From contig DASXUJ010000051.1 in NCBI GenBank assembly GCA_036504895.1, forward strand, positions 1 through 39,281: a DNA stretch of 39,281 nt, written 5' to 3'. Under the pieces are notes generated by a model. That model was not told the DNA's origin. It ran no database searches and saw only the letters and a list, made by a program, of their open reading frames with translations. How positions within the stretch are numbered: position 1 is the stretch's first letter; every line of letters starts with the position of its first letter. A program made the position numbers and the translations under genes. Shown here one piece after another: positions 22,698 to 30,742 of the stretch. This stretch comes from Syntrophorhabdaceae bacterium (GTDB lineage Bacteria; Desulfobacterota; Syntrophorhabdia; Syntrophorhabdales; Syntrophorhabdaceae).

Positions 22698-23700
22698 GGT
22701 AGAACAGGCTTTGGGCATGACGCTGGCCCATGATATCACCGAGATAATCCCCGGTAAGAAGAAAGATGTGGCCTTCAAGAGGGGGCAGGTTATAGAGCAG
22801 GGGGATGTGGAGAGGCTACTCGATCTCGGGAAGAGGCATCTCTTTGTGTTCGAGGGCGAGGTAAAAGGTATCCATGAGGATGAGGCGGGCATGAGAATCG
22901 CCCAGTCAATAATGGACGGCAATATGGAGCCTACCCAGCCTAAAGAGGGCAAGGTAAGCATGAGGAGCACCGTTGACGGGCTTTTCTACGTAAACGATAA
23001 GGCCCTGTACGAGTTGAACCGCATAAAGGACGTGCTGGTGAGCACCGTTCCCAACAGGCATCCTGTAAAGGCAGGGGATATCGTGGCGGCCGCCCGCATT
23101 ATTCCCCTCTACATAAAAGAAAAGGAGCTCAAGAAGGTCGAGAGGGTCGGGGAAAAAGGGGTAATCAGGGTCAGCCCGTTTATGCCCCTCAATATAGGCC
23201 TTGTGATTACGGGGAGTGAAGTCTACACGGGCAGGATTCAGGACGGCTCTGCTACCGTGGAGGAGAAGATCAGAAATTACGGATTGCGCCTTGTAGAGAA
23301 GGTAATAGTCCCGGACGAGGTACCCCTTATAAGCGCTGCCGTGCTCGGACTGTTCGAAAAAGGCGCCGATCTGGTCATTACCACTGCGGGTCTTTCCGTG
23401 GACCCTGATGATGTGACGCGGGAAGGAATCGAAGGCACGGGGGCGGAAGTGCTCTTCTACGGTACACCCGTATTTCCCGGCGCCATGTTCCTCGTGGCCC
23501 GGTTGAGAGGAAAATATATTCTCGGAGCGCCGGCGTGCGTCTACCACAGCGACTATACGGTCCTCGATATCGTGCTTACCCGTATCATGGCGGGAGAGAG
23601 AATGCATGAAACCGATATGGTAAAGCTCGCCTATGGCGGACTTTGCCTTCACTGCGACGTGTGCCATTATCCCGCCTGTTTCTTCGGGAAGGGACCGTGA
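22684..23700 (+). CDS. Molybdopterin-binding (MoaB/MoeA-like) protein with cysteine-rich C terminus
   Basis: 338 residues from a TTG at 22684, with GGAGGGG about ten bases upstream. The N-terminal part (VEQALGMTLAHDITEIIPG) is MoeA-like; the central domain holds the molybdopterin-binding motif ITGSEVYTGRIQDGSATVEE (about 176-195), then ADLVITTAGLSVDPDDVTRE. The C terminus GGLCLHCDVCHYPACFFGKG has C-x2-C-x2-C-x4-C spacing, likely a metal site, and I recall similar ends in homologues near molybdenum hydroxylase maturation genes. It probably handles the pterin or its metal. It sits between mocA and the YqeB-like gene. Confidence 0.87.
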   Translation: MKKVKVEQALGMTLAHDITEIIPGKKKDVAFKRGQVIEQGDVERLLDLGKRHLFVFEGEVKGIHEDEAGMRIAQSIMDGNMEPTQPKEGKVSMRSTVDGLFYVNDKALYELNRIKDVLVSTVPNRHPVKAGDIVAAARIIPLYIKEKELKKVERVGEKGVIRVSPFMPLNIGLVITGSEVYTGRIQDGSATVEEKIRNYGLRLVEKVIVPDEVPLISAAVLGLFEKGADLVITTAGLSVDPDDVTREGIEGTGAEVLFYGTPVFPGAMFLVARLRGKYILGAPACVYHSDYTVLDIVLTRIMAGERMHETDMVKLAYGGLCLHCDVCHYPACFFGKGP

Positions 23701-23702
23701 TC

Positions 23703-24515
23703 ATGGGGAGATCGGCAGATCTTTCCGCGTTGACCATAATCATGAAAGGTGCGGGTGACGTGGCGAGCGGCATTGCCCACCGTCTTCACTCGGCCCGTTT
23801 TCACCGCCTCCTTCTGCTGGAGATAGGCGAGCCCCTCTGCGTGCGACGGACCGTCTCTTTCTCGGAGGCGGTCTACCGCGGCGCCATGGAGGTCGAGGGG
23901 GTAAAGGCCGAGCTGGTCCGTGACATCGAGGACCTTGAAGAAGTGTGGAAAAGGAAATCGATCGCCGTAATGGTGGACCCCCGCTGGACGGCAATAGAGA
24001 TAATAAAGCCACGTATAGTGGTGGACGCTATCATGGCCAAGCGGAACATTGGGACCACGACGCATGAGGCCCCCACCGTAATCGGGGTGGGACCTGGGTT
24101 TACCGCGCCCTTGGATGTGCATGTGGTGATAGAGAGCAAACGGGGCCATGACCTGGGGAAGGCCATCTATGACGGCTCCGCCGAAGCCTATACGGGTGTT
24201 CCCGGCTCGGTCATGGGCTATGCGACTGAGAGGGTCCTGAGGTCGCCGGTCGCCGGGCCGGTAAAGGCAATAAAGAAGATCGGAGATCGGGTGGCAAAGG
24301 GGGAGTTGGTCCTTTACGTGGGTGATGTGCCTGTGTATGGAAGCTTCGATGGGGTTCTGAGAGGCCTTATCAGAGAGATAGAGGTGACGGCGGGAGAGAA
24401 AATAGGGGATGTGGACCCCAGGGGAATAGGAGAATATTGTTACACTATTTCCGACAAAGCCCGGGCCATTGGTGGCGGAGTCCTCGAAGCCGTACTGCAT
24501 GCAGTGAATTTATAG
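23703..24515 (+). CDS. yqeB: YqeB/EF2563-family selenium-dependent molybdenum hydroxylase system protein
   Basis: 270 residues from the ATG at 23703; GGGAAGGGA lies upstream, and a longer frame would run back into the previous gene. The N-terminal Rossmann motif IIMKGAGDVASGIAHRLHSA and EIGEPLCVRRTVSFSEAVY are distinctive for this family, as is GTTTHEAPTVIGVGPGF. The last third (LRSPVAGPVKAIKKIGDRVA onwards) looks like a biotinyl/lipoyl-type barrel. Comparative genomics tied this family to SelD and to molybdenum hydroxylases with a labile selenium atom; the exact step is unknown. No hydroxylase structural gene is visible in this window. Confidence 0.9.
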   Translation: MGRSADLSALTIIMKGAGDVASGIAHRLHSARFHRLLLLEIGEPLCVRRTVSFSEAVYRGAMEVEGVKAELVRDIEDLEEVWKRKSIAVMVDPRWTAIEIIKPRIVVDAIMAKRNIGTTTHEAPTVIGVGPGFTAPLDVHVVIESKRGHDLGKAIYDGSAEAYTGVPGSVMGYATERVLRSPVAGPVKAIKKIGDRVAKGELVLYVGDVPVYGSFDGVLRGLIREIEVTAGEKIGDVDPRGIGEYCYTISDKARAIGGGVLEAVLHAVNL

Positions 24516-24617
24516 CAGAAAATTATTTAGATTCGGCAAGGGGACAATAATGGCTGTATATGGCATAATAATCGAATACCGAGCGGAACTTGTACAGGCA
24601 AGGGGGATATAAGAGAT

Positions 24618-25541
24618 TTGGAAGAAGATCTATTATTGGAAGAAGTAGGGGAAACCGAAATACCTGATACTGATGTTTCCGACGAAGCGCTTGCACTCAT
24701 TGAGGACAAATCGCTTCCCCTCCCTTACGACCCGCTGAGGACTTACCTTGCGGAGGTATCAAAATATCCGGTCCTTTCCCGGGAGGAGGAGTTTGAGGTC
24801 TCCTGTAAGGTCTTTGACAGTAAAGACAGGGATGCGGCCCAGAAGCTGGTAATATCGAACCTTAAGCTCGTGGTGAAGATCGCCCTCGAATACTATAATA
24901 CCTATCTGAGTGTGCTCGATCTGATACAGGAAGGCAATGTGGGCCTTCTGCATGCGGTGAAGAAGTACAATCCCTATAAGGGCACCAGATTTTCGACTTA
25001 TGCCTCCTTTTGGATCAGGGCCTATATGCTTAAATATATCATGGATTCATGGAGCCTGGTGAAGGTGGGGACCACTCAGGGGCAGAGGAAGCTCTTTTAT
25101 CGGCTGAACAAGGAAAAGCAGAAACTCGAGGCCCTCGGCATCTATCCCACGCCGAAAATCCTTGCCGCATCTCTCGACGTCAAAGAAGAGGAAGTGGAAG
25201 ACATGGAGAAAAGGCTCGCCTATACGGATGTCTCCCTCGAAACCCCGATTTATGACGAGAGTGAAGACACGATCATGGATTTGATGAAGAGCGATGAAAA
25301 TATCGAAGAGATGATCGGCGACAAGGAAGGGCGGGAAATCCTTTCCAAAAAGATCAACGAGTTCAAAAAGACCTTGAATGACAAAGAAGTCTACATCTTC
25401 GAGCAGCGTGTCGTCGCCGAAGAGCCGGTGACGCTCCAGGAGATAGGAGCAAAGTTTCAGATCTCCCGAGAGCGGGTAAGGCAGATAGAAAACCGGGTGC
25501 TGAAGAAGTTCAAGGAGCATTTCAAGGGCGAGCGCAATTAG
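24618..25541 (+). CDS. rpoH: RNA polymerase sigma-70 family factor, RpoH-like
   Basis: 307 residues from a TTG (24618). Region 1.2 (YDPLRTYLAEVSKYPVLSRE), region 2 (NLKLVVKIALEYYN, LDLIQEGNVGLLHAVKKYNP, FSTYASFWIRAYMLKYIM), region 3 with the RpoH-box-like VKVGTTQGQRKLFYRLNK, and region 4 (LQEIGAKFQISRERVRQIEN) are all present. The QRKLFYRL box favours RpoH, the heat-shock factor, over other group 2/3 sigma factors. The first 35 acidic residues are unusual. It follows the yqeB-like gene after 102 bases, probably with its own promoter. Confidence 0.88.
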   Translation: MEEDLLLEEVGETEIPDTDVSDEALALIEDKSLPLPYDPLRTYLAEVSKYPVLSREEEFEVSCKVFDSKDRDAAQKLVISNLKLVVKIALEYYNTYLSVLDLIQEGNVGLLHAVKKYNPYKGTRFSTYASFWIRAYMLKYIMDSWSLVKVGTTQGQRKLFYRLNKEKQKLEALGIYPTPKILAASLDVKEEEVEDMEKRLAYTDVSLETPIYDESEDTIMDLMKSDENIEEMIGDKEGREILSKKINEFKKTLNDKEVYIFEQRVVAEEPVTLQEIGAKFQISRERVRQIENRVLKKFKEHFKGERN

Positions 25542-25563
25542 CGGGGCTCACGTCGCCCCCTCC

Positions 25564-25610
25564 GCCGGCGAAAGCCGGCTGAGCCTCCCCCTCTCGCTCG
25601 CCTTGCGAGC
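25564..25610 (+). terminator. Two adjacent hairpins downstream of the rpoH-like gene
   Basis: GCCGGC-GAAA-GCCGGC (25564-25579) is a 6-bp stem with a GNRA tetraloop, and GCTCGC-CTT-GCGAGC (25596-25610) is a second 6-bp stem. They start 23 bases after the rpoH-like stop. No T-run follows either, so they may be factor-dependent terminators or 3'-end stabilisers. Confidence 0.4.
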
Positions 25611-25801
25611 TACATCACGCAAGAGAATTCCTCAATTTAGGGGCAGTTACGATACCGCGGTTTGATCGTATGGACTAGCGGACTTTTTATGCTCCTTTCC
25701 CCACCTCTACGCCGCGTCGATCTGAGAAAAATACAGCCAGGCGAAACTTATCATCGCGATATAACTATCGAATTGCCAACGACTATATACCATATACTGA
25801 C

Positions 25802-25840
25802 GACTAGAGACTAGAGACTAGAGACTAGAGACTAGAGACT
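25802..25840. repeat. Tandem heptamer repeat (GACTAGA)5 plus GACT
   Basis: Thirty-nine bases made of five perfect GACTAGA units and a partial sixth. It is ten bases outside the 3' end of ccdA. The unit contains CTAG, a rare tetramer in many bacteria. Perfect copies imply recent slippage. Confidence 0.95.
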
Positions 25841-25849
25841 GCCTCACCA

Positions 25850-26590
25850 TCATCCGAACAACGCTCCCACTCGCGAAGTAATCACTCCGTAGTAATTCGT
25901 TACGAGCAGCAGGCCTATGATTATGAGGAGGAGGCCCATTGTTGTCATGGCGTACTTTACTACCCTGCTCGAGCGTTTTAGGAGGGCAAAGAGGTGGTCG
26001 AAGACGAGGGCGGAGGCGATGAAGGGGATGGCGAGGCCTAAGGAATAGAGGGAGAGAAGGGTGACGCCCTGGAGCAGGTTGTCGGTGGTGGAGGCGAGGA
26101 TGAGGATGGAGGAGAGGGCGGGGCCTACGCAGGGGGTCCAGCCCAGGGAGAAGGTAATGCCCACAATAAAGGACCCTGCCATGCCCAAAGGCTTCTTTCT
26201 CAGATGAATCACCTTCTCCTGGTTGAGAAAAGGCAATTTTATTATATTGAGATAGAAAAATCCCATTACTATGAGGATGATGCCTCCCAGTCTTATGATA
26301 TAAGTTTGGTAATCGGCGAAGAAATTGCCGAGAATGGAGGACGAGAGGCCTAGGGTTACGAAGACGAAAGAGAATCCTAAGATAAAGGCGACGGAATGGA
26401 GCAACACCGTTTTCCGGTACTTCACCGCCGCGCCTGCTTCAGTGAACTCTTCGAAGCTTATTCCGCTGATGAATATAAGATATGAAGGAACGAGGGGGAG
26501 CACACAGGGACTGAAGAAGGAGAGAAGTCCCGATACAAAGGCAAAAAGGCTTTTGAAATCGGTAATGGACATGAGACCGCTAAAAATCAT
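25850..26590 (-). CDS. ccdA: Cytochrome c biogenesis protein CcdA (DsbD-like transmembrane thiol reductant carrier)
   Basis: 246 residues with six membrane helices. The two reactive cysteines are in SFFSPCVLPLVPSYL and SLGWTPCVGPALS, the standard CcdA pair that passes electrons from cytoplasmic thioredoxin to periplasmic acceptors. Its role is to keep apocytochrome c or other periplasmic thiols reduced. No thioredoxin-like partner or cytochrome maturation gene is adjacent. The start is uncertain: ATG 26590 has no clear ribosome site and ATG 26572 would lose six residues. Divergent from the phosphatase at 26625. Confidence 0.93.
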   Translation of the reverse strand: MIFSGLMSITDFKSLFAFVSGLLSFFSPCVLPLVPSYLIFISGISFEEFTEAGAAVKYRKTVLLHSVAFILGFSFVFVTLGLSSSILGNFFADYQTYIIRLGGIILIVMGFFYLNIIKLPFLNQEKVIHLRKKPLGMAGSFIVGITFSLGWTPCVGPALSSILILASTTDNLLQGVTLLSLYSLGLAIPFIASALVFDHLFALLKRSSRVVKYAMTTMGLLLIIIGLLLVTNYYGVITSRVGALFG

Positions 26591-26624
26591 AGATTAATAT
26601 TGTTTTTTTTAAGGGGGTTGTCAA

Positions 26625-27539
26625 ATGAAATATGCATCCATCGACATCGGTACCAATACCGTACTCCTTCTCGTGGCGGATTTCAAGGACGGCCGTCTCC
26701 ACGACATATGCGATCTGGCGCACATCACGAGACTCGGAGAGGGGCTCAAGTCCACCGGGGTCCTGTCCCGGGAGGCGATGGACAGGACCTTTGCCGCCCT
26801 TGCCCGATATAAGGCGGAGGCCCTGGAGCAGGGCGCAGAGGAGTTCTTCTGCGTGGGGACTGCCGCGATGAGAGAAGCGGGTAACAGCGCGGATTTCGTG
26901 AAACGAGTACGCGACAGCCTTGGCATAACGATCAGGATCATCAGCGGAAGAGAAGAGGCTTATTATACCTGGCTCTCCGTGCGTCACGACCGATTATCCC
27001 GGACAAGCCGTTTCATCGTGATTGATGTAGGTGGGGGCAGCACGGAAGTAATAGAAGGAAACGACATCGGGTTCATGGATTTCATCTCTTTGCCTGTAGG
27101 CTCCGTAAAGCTGACGGAGATGTTCATAAAAAACGATCCCCCTAAAGAAGACGAGACCTCACGACTGACGGCGTTTCTCAAAGAAACGATTAATCTGCCC
27201 TTTGACGGCAGAGGCTGTACCCTCGTGGGTACGGCGGGGACCGCAACCAGTCTCGCCGCCATTGCCATGGGTCTCGAGACCTTTGAAAAAAAGGCCGTCC
27301 ACGGACTTGCCATGCCGGTAGAGACTATCGAGAGGCTCATCCGGGAGATGGGCTCCATGAATCTGGAGGAGAGGAAAAAATTGAAAGGCATGGAGCCCGG
27401 CCGGGCGGATATCCTTCTCCAGGGGATCATCCTCATTCGGGAGATCATGGCCTGCCTCAATGTCACGGAGCTTGTGGTAAGCGCCAACGGAGGCCGCTAT
27501 GGCGTGCTCTATGAAGAGCTGAAGGGGAGGGAAGGGTAA
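26625..27539 (+). CDS. ppx: Ppx/GppA phosphatase family protein
   Basis: 304 residues, the short single-module form. The actin-like ATPase fold motifs are ASIDIGTNTVLLLVADF (phosphate 1), FIVIDVGGGSTEVIEG (phosphate 2) and TLVGTAGTATSLAAIAMG. The family hydrolyses polyphosphate or converts pppGpp to ppGpp. The C-terminal domain of E. coli Ppx is absent, as in many non-enteric homologues, so the preferred substrate cannot be told. AAGGGGG precedes the ATG. Its stop lies 4 bases from the comEC stop (convergent). Confidence 0.92.
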   Translation: MKYASIDIGTNTVLLLVADFKDGRLHDICDLAHITRLGEGLKSTGVLSREAMDRTFAALARYKAEALEQGAEEFFCVGTAAMREAGNSADFVKRVRDSLGITIRIISGREEAYYTWLSVRHDRLSRTSRFIVIDVGGGSTEVIEGNDIGFMDFISLPVGSVKLTEMFIKNDPPKEDETSRLTAFLKETINLPFDGRGCTLVGTAGTATSLAAIAMGLETFEKKAVHGLAMPVETIERLIREMGSMNLEERKKLKGMEPGRADILLQGIILIREIMACLNVTELVVSANGGRYGVLYEELKGREG

Positions 27540-27543
27540 AGCC

Positions 27544-29820
27544 CTATCTGAGGGGAAGATAGGAGCCACAGGTCAGCTCCCGCCCATCGGTGCATATGGA
27601 GATAAAGCCCTGCCGGTCGGTACGGAGCAGCGGGATCGAGAGGGCCCGGTAGACCCTGAGCGCGTCGTCTCCCGGAAGGCCCTTGTTACCCTTTCCCACA
27701 CTCAGGACCGCAACATCGGGCTTCACCGCCGCCACGAATGCAGGGGTGCTCCCGAACCGGCTGCCGTGATGGGGCACCTTGAGAACAGCCGATCTCAGGG
27801 ATGTGCCTGTCCGAATAAGCCTTCCCTCTATCTCGCCGTCAATATCGCCGGTAAGGAGAAAGGATCGACTCCCATAGGTTAATTTGAGGACAAGGGACGC
27901 GTTATTCGGCTCCTCCGTTGAATCTCCGGTTGGGGGATTGAGAGTTTCCACGGACATACCGGTCGAAGGAAACTGCTTCTCTCCCTTTTTCCATATCTCT
28001 ATCGGAATATTTTTTTCCCTGAGAAGGGCGAGGAGCTCCAGAAACCTGGGCTCTCTCGGAAAGTAAGCGCCCGTGGCAAAGCGTTTTACCTTGAAGTGGC
28101 GGATCACATACATCAATCCCCCCACATGGTCGCCGTGGGGATGGGTATTTATCACGTAATCGAGAGTCCCGATCTTACGAGAGAGGAGGACAGGGGTGAT
28201 GACCGATTTCCCCACGTCATAGACGCCCCGTACCTCGGGACCTCCGTCGATGAGCATCCGTACGCCTCCGGGCGCCTCCACAAGCATGGCGTCTCCAAGA
28301 CCCACGTCTATGAAATCGATGCATAAAGAGTTGTGAGTAAACCTATTTCCATAAGCATAAATCCCATAGCAGACGGACAGGGGGAGAAGGGCGAGGATGA
28401 GGCCCGCGGCGACCGTACGTATTTTGATGTAGAGCAAGGACAGGACGAGGGCGAAATAGAGGAAACATTCGAAAAGGGATGGCCGCATAAGGGGGTAGAT
28501 GTATCCCGTATTCAACCGTTCAAGAACGTATACGGTAACGGCAAGGATATCTCCCGAGAGCCTGAGAAGATAATCGCCCCATGGAACCACGAGCCCCACG
28601 AGGCTCATGGGCATGGCCACGAGACAAATCGGGGGGATGGCGATAAAATTGTGGAGCAGGGAGAGGGGATTCACCCCATGAAAATGGTAAAGAACGATGG
28701 GCAAAGTGCCGATTGTCGCGGCTATTGTCATGAGCACGGAGGAGAGGAGCCACCGTCCTGCTTTGTTCATGTTCCTGAAAAGGGCGCTGAACCTGCCGGT
28801 ACAGAGGATGATAAAGATGACGCTTGCGAAGGTAAGCTGAAAAGAAGGGGAAAAGAGGGAATGGGGATAGAGGAGCAGAATGAGGAGGGCAGAAAGGCCG
28901 AGGGCGTTCATTACGTGGGCGCCCCTCTCGAAGAAGAGGGCGATCATGAAAAAGCATATCATGATCGTTGCCCTTACCGTAGGGATGCTGGAACCGGCGG
29001 TGATCATAAATAAAATGGTGAAAGGAATGGAGAGGAGGGCGGCGAAGCGTATGTCGTCTCCCCTCAACCTCACCCGGGCCGATCTTCTGAACAGGATGCG
29101 GGCAAGAAAAAAGAAGAAAGCTGTCACGATGCCTATATTCGAACCCGATATGGCGAGAATATGGGAGGTTCCGGTTTCGAGGAACAGGGTCTTGGTTGCC
29201 TCGTCGAGACCGCTCGTGTCGCCGATGGTGAGGGCTTTGAGGATGCCCCCGTACCTGGCGCCCGATGCATCGATCCTGCGGGCCAGGAAGCTTCTCCATC
29301 GATGGACATAATTCATCCCGGCAGTCGTAGAGACGGGGATGCCCTTTATCTCATACCACACGCCTTCAAGCCTCTTAATCCATTTCCAGGAGCTGAGGGA
29401 GGGGTTGTTAAAGGTAAGAGACGTCTCTCTCATCTGTCCGAAAACCCGCACCTTATCGTTGATTACAAGTGTCTTATCCGTCCTCAGGATTGCTTTCATC
29501 CCTGCCTGTTCCTCAGGCTTTATGAGTTCGATAATTTTGGTGGCCGGAGAAGATTCGATGACCAGCCCCTCATATATACGGCGCTCTTCATCGATGATGA
29601 TGGGAAGCCGGCTTTCCGAGACCAAGCCGATACGGAGCATACCGGCCGCCACAAAGAGGAAGGCCATGAGGCATATCGCTACAATTCGGGCGCGGGTTAT
29701 CAGGAATGGGACGAGAACCAGGGGGATGAAAAGTCCGGCAGCGATCCATAGGGGCGGGCAGCGCCAGAGGGCCTCCAGATAGATGCCGGAGGCGAAAAGA
29801 ATTGCCGCCCCTACGAACAA
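27544..29820 (-). CDS. comEC: ComEC/Rec2-family DNA-internalisation membrane protein
   Basis: 758 residues. Three parts are visible: an N-terminal membrane/OB-type region (1-170), the Competence domain with many helices (about 190-470; ILKALTIGDTSGLDEATKTL and GTSHILAISGSNIGI), and a C-terminal metallo-beta-lactamase domain (FIDVGLGDAMLVEAPGG, NTHPHGDHVGGL, VPHHGSRFGS). The protein forms the inner-membrane channel for single-stranded DNA uptake. The start is a TTG (29820) inside the last codons of the upstream gene, a 10-base overlap. No other competence gene is visible. Confidence 0.94.
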   Translation of the reverse strand: MFVGAAILFASGIYLEALWRCPPLWIAAGLFIPLVLVPFLITRARIVAICLMAFLFVAAGMLRIGLVSESRLPIIIDEERRIYEGLVIESSPATKIIELIKPEEQAGMKAILRTDKTLVINDKVRVFGQMRETSLTFNNPSLSSWKWIKRLEGVWYEIKGIPVSTTAGMNYVHRWRSFLARRIDASGARYGGILKALTIGDTSGLDEATKTLFLETGTSHILAISGSNIGIVTAFFFFLARILFRRSARVRLRGDDIRFAALLSIPFTILFMITAGSSIPTVRATIMICFFMIALFFERGAHVMNALGLSALLILLLYPHSLFSPSFQLTFASVIFIILCTGRFSALFRNMNKAGRWLLSSVLMTIAATIGTLPIVLYHFHGVNPLSLLHNFIAIPPICLVAMPMSLVGLVVPWGDYLLRLSGDILAVTVYVLERLNTGYIYPLMRPSLFECFLYFALVLSLLYIKIRTVAAGLILALLPLSVCYGIYAYGNRFTHNSLCIDFIDVGLGDAMLVEAPGGVRMLIDGGPEVRGVYDVGKSVITPVLLSRKIGTLDYVINTHPHGDHVGGLMYVIRHFKVKRFATGAYFPREPRFLELLALLREKNIPIEIWKKGEKQFPSTGMSVETLNPPTGDSTEEPNNASLVLKLTYGSRSFLLTGDIDGEIEGRLIRTGTSLRSAVLKVPHHGSRFGSTPAFVAAVKPDVAVLSVGKGNKGLPGDDALRVYRALSIPLLRTDRQGFISICTDGRELTCGSYLPLR

Positions 29821-30569
29821 GCTTCCTCAATGCCTTTTAGATAGGCCCTCACATTGAGGCCGAGATCATTAATATAGTAACCCCCCTCGAGAACGGAAAA
29901 GAACCGGCGATTCGATGAGGCGAAAAGGTGGCCGATTCGCCTGTAGTCATCCTCGAGGAGTAATGCACCCCAGTCCTTGATGTAGGTATCGAATCCTGCG
30001 GAGCATGCCACAAGATCAAACCGGGCCCCGTCTTTTACTGCCTCCTTACATAGGTCGATGAATTCCGCTCTCGTGGAGGCGGAGATGTTCCTGAAGGCGA
30101 CCCGGGGATCATCTTTAAATATATCGAAGGTCCCATTTCCGTGATGAAGGTCTATATCGACGATCAGCGCGTTTCCGATCAGGCTCCCGGCAAGTAGCTT
30201 CCGGACGGCGATAGCCACGTTGTTGAAAAAGCAGAAGCCCCCGTTGAAATCGAACCCCGCGTGGTGGCCGGGGGGTCTTATGAGGGCGAAGGAGGGGACG
30301 GACTGAAGGGCATATCGGGCCGACATGATCGCGCCTCCCGCTGCCAGGCGCGCAATGGAGAACAACCCGGAATCACTCTCCACCCTTTTCACGATCCTCT
30401 CGCTGTGGCACAGAAGCAGGTCCGCCGGGGTACACGGCTCGGGCTCAATAAAATGGACCATATCCTTGATTTTGAGCCATATCTCGACAACCCGGTGGGG
30501 GCTCTCGCAGTCCACGGTATCGTAATCGATCATGAATTCATCGCTGTAGGAAACGGGCATTTTCGCCAT
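29811..30569 (-). CDS. Histone deacetylase family protein (bacterial zinc amidohydrolase)
   Basis: 252 residues from ATG 30569; TTG/ATG codons further upstream extend it to at most 267, and no start has a clear ribosome site. The zinc site and catalytic residues of class I/II-like deacetylases are present: IRPPGHHAG (His102, His103), VDIDLHHGNGT (Asp140, His142), SAGFD and LEGGYYI. Bacterial members act on acetylated polyamines, acetoin-linked acetyl groups or acetyl-lysine. At about 250 residues it is shorter than the usual 300-340; the N-terminal region is compact. It overlaps comEC by 10 bases. Confidence 0.88.
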   Translation of the reverse strand: MAKMPVSYSDEFMIDYDTVDCESPHRVVEIWLKIKDMVHFIEPEPCTPADLLLCHSERIVKRVESDSGLFSIARLAAGGAIMSARYALQSVPSFALIRPPGHHAGFDFNGGFCFFNNVAIAVRKLLAGSLIGNALIVDIDLHHGNGTFDIFKDDPRVAFRNISASTRAEFIDLCKEAVKDGARFDLVACSAGFDTYIKDWGALLLEDDYRRIGHLFASSNRRFFSVLEGGYYINDLGLNVRAYLKGIEEACS

Positions 30570-30742
30570 AATGGAGTTAAACCATAACGTCTCCCCGTAA
30601 GTCAACAAAGCCACCGGTCCTATGCGCCTTCAGGAAACGTTTTCCGGTTAGGGGAGGCGGATTTGCTTGAAAGGGCACTCTTATCCGGCATATAGTAAGG
30701 GGCAGGCGACATAAAAAGGATTTCTTCACAGGACAGGTGCGG

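Larger units (their letters stand above)
25542..25849. other. Gene-free stretch with hairpins and a heptamer repeat
   Basis: 308 bases between convergent rpoH-like (+) and ccdA (-) genes. It holds two hairpins near rpoH and a tandem repeat near ccdA, listed separately. The middle (25611-25801) shows no gene, tRNA or clear promoter. Confidence 0.7.

Noticed and set aside
24555-24575. Sigma-54 promoter (TGGC...GGCAT) before the rpoH-like gene
   Set aside because: The GG and GC elements are 9 bases apart rather than the required 10.
25802-25840. CRISPR array
   Set aside because: Seven-base units are contiguous with no spacers, and no cas genes are nearby.
28520-29299. Long open frame inside comEC in another minus-strand frame, and similar long frames antisense to selB and mfd
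   Set aside because: The comEC, selB and mfd frames carry clear conserved motifs; the alternative products are low-complexity (His/Arg/Pro-rich) and typical shadows of GC-rich coding DNA.
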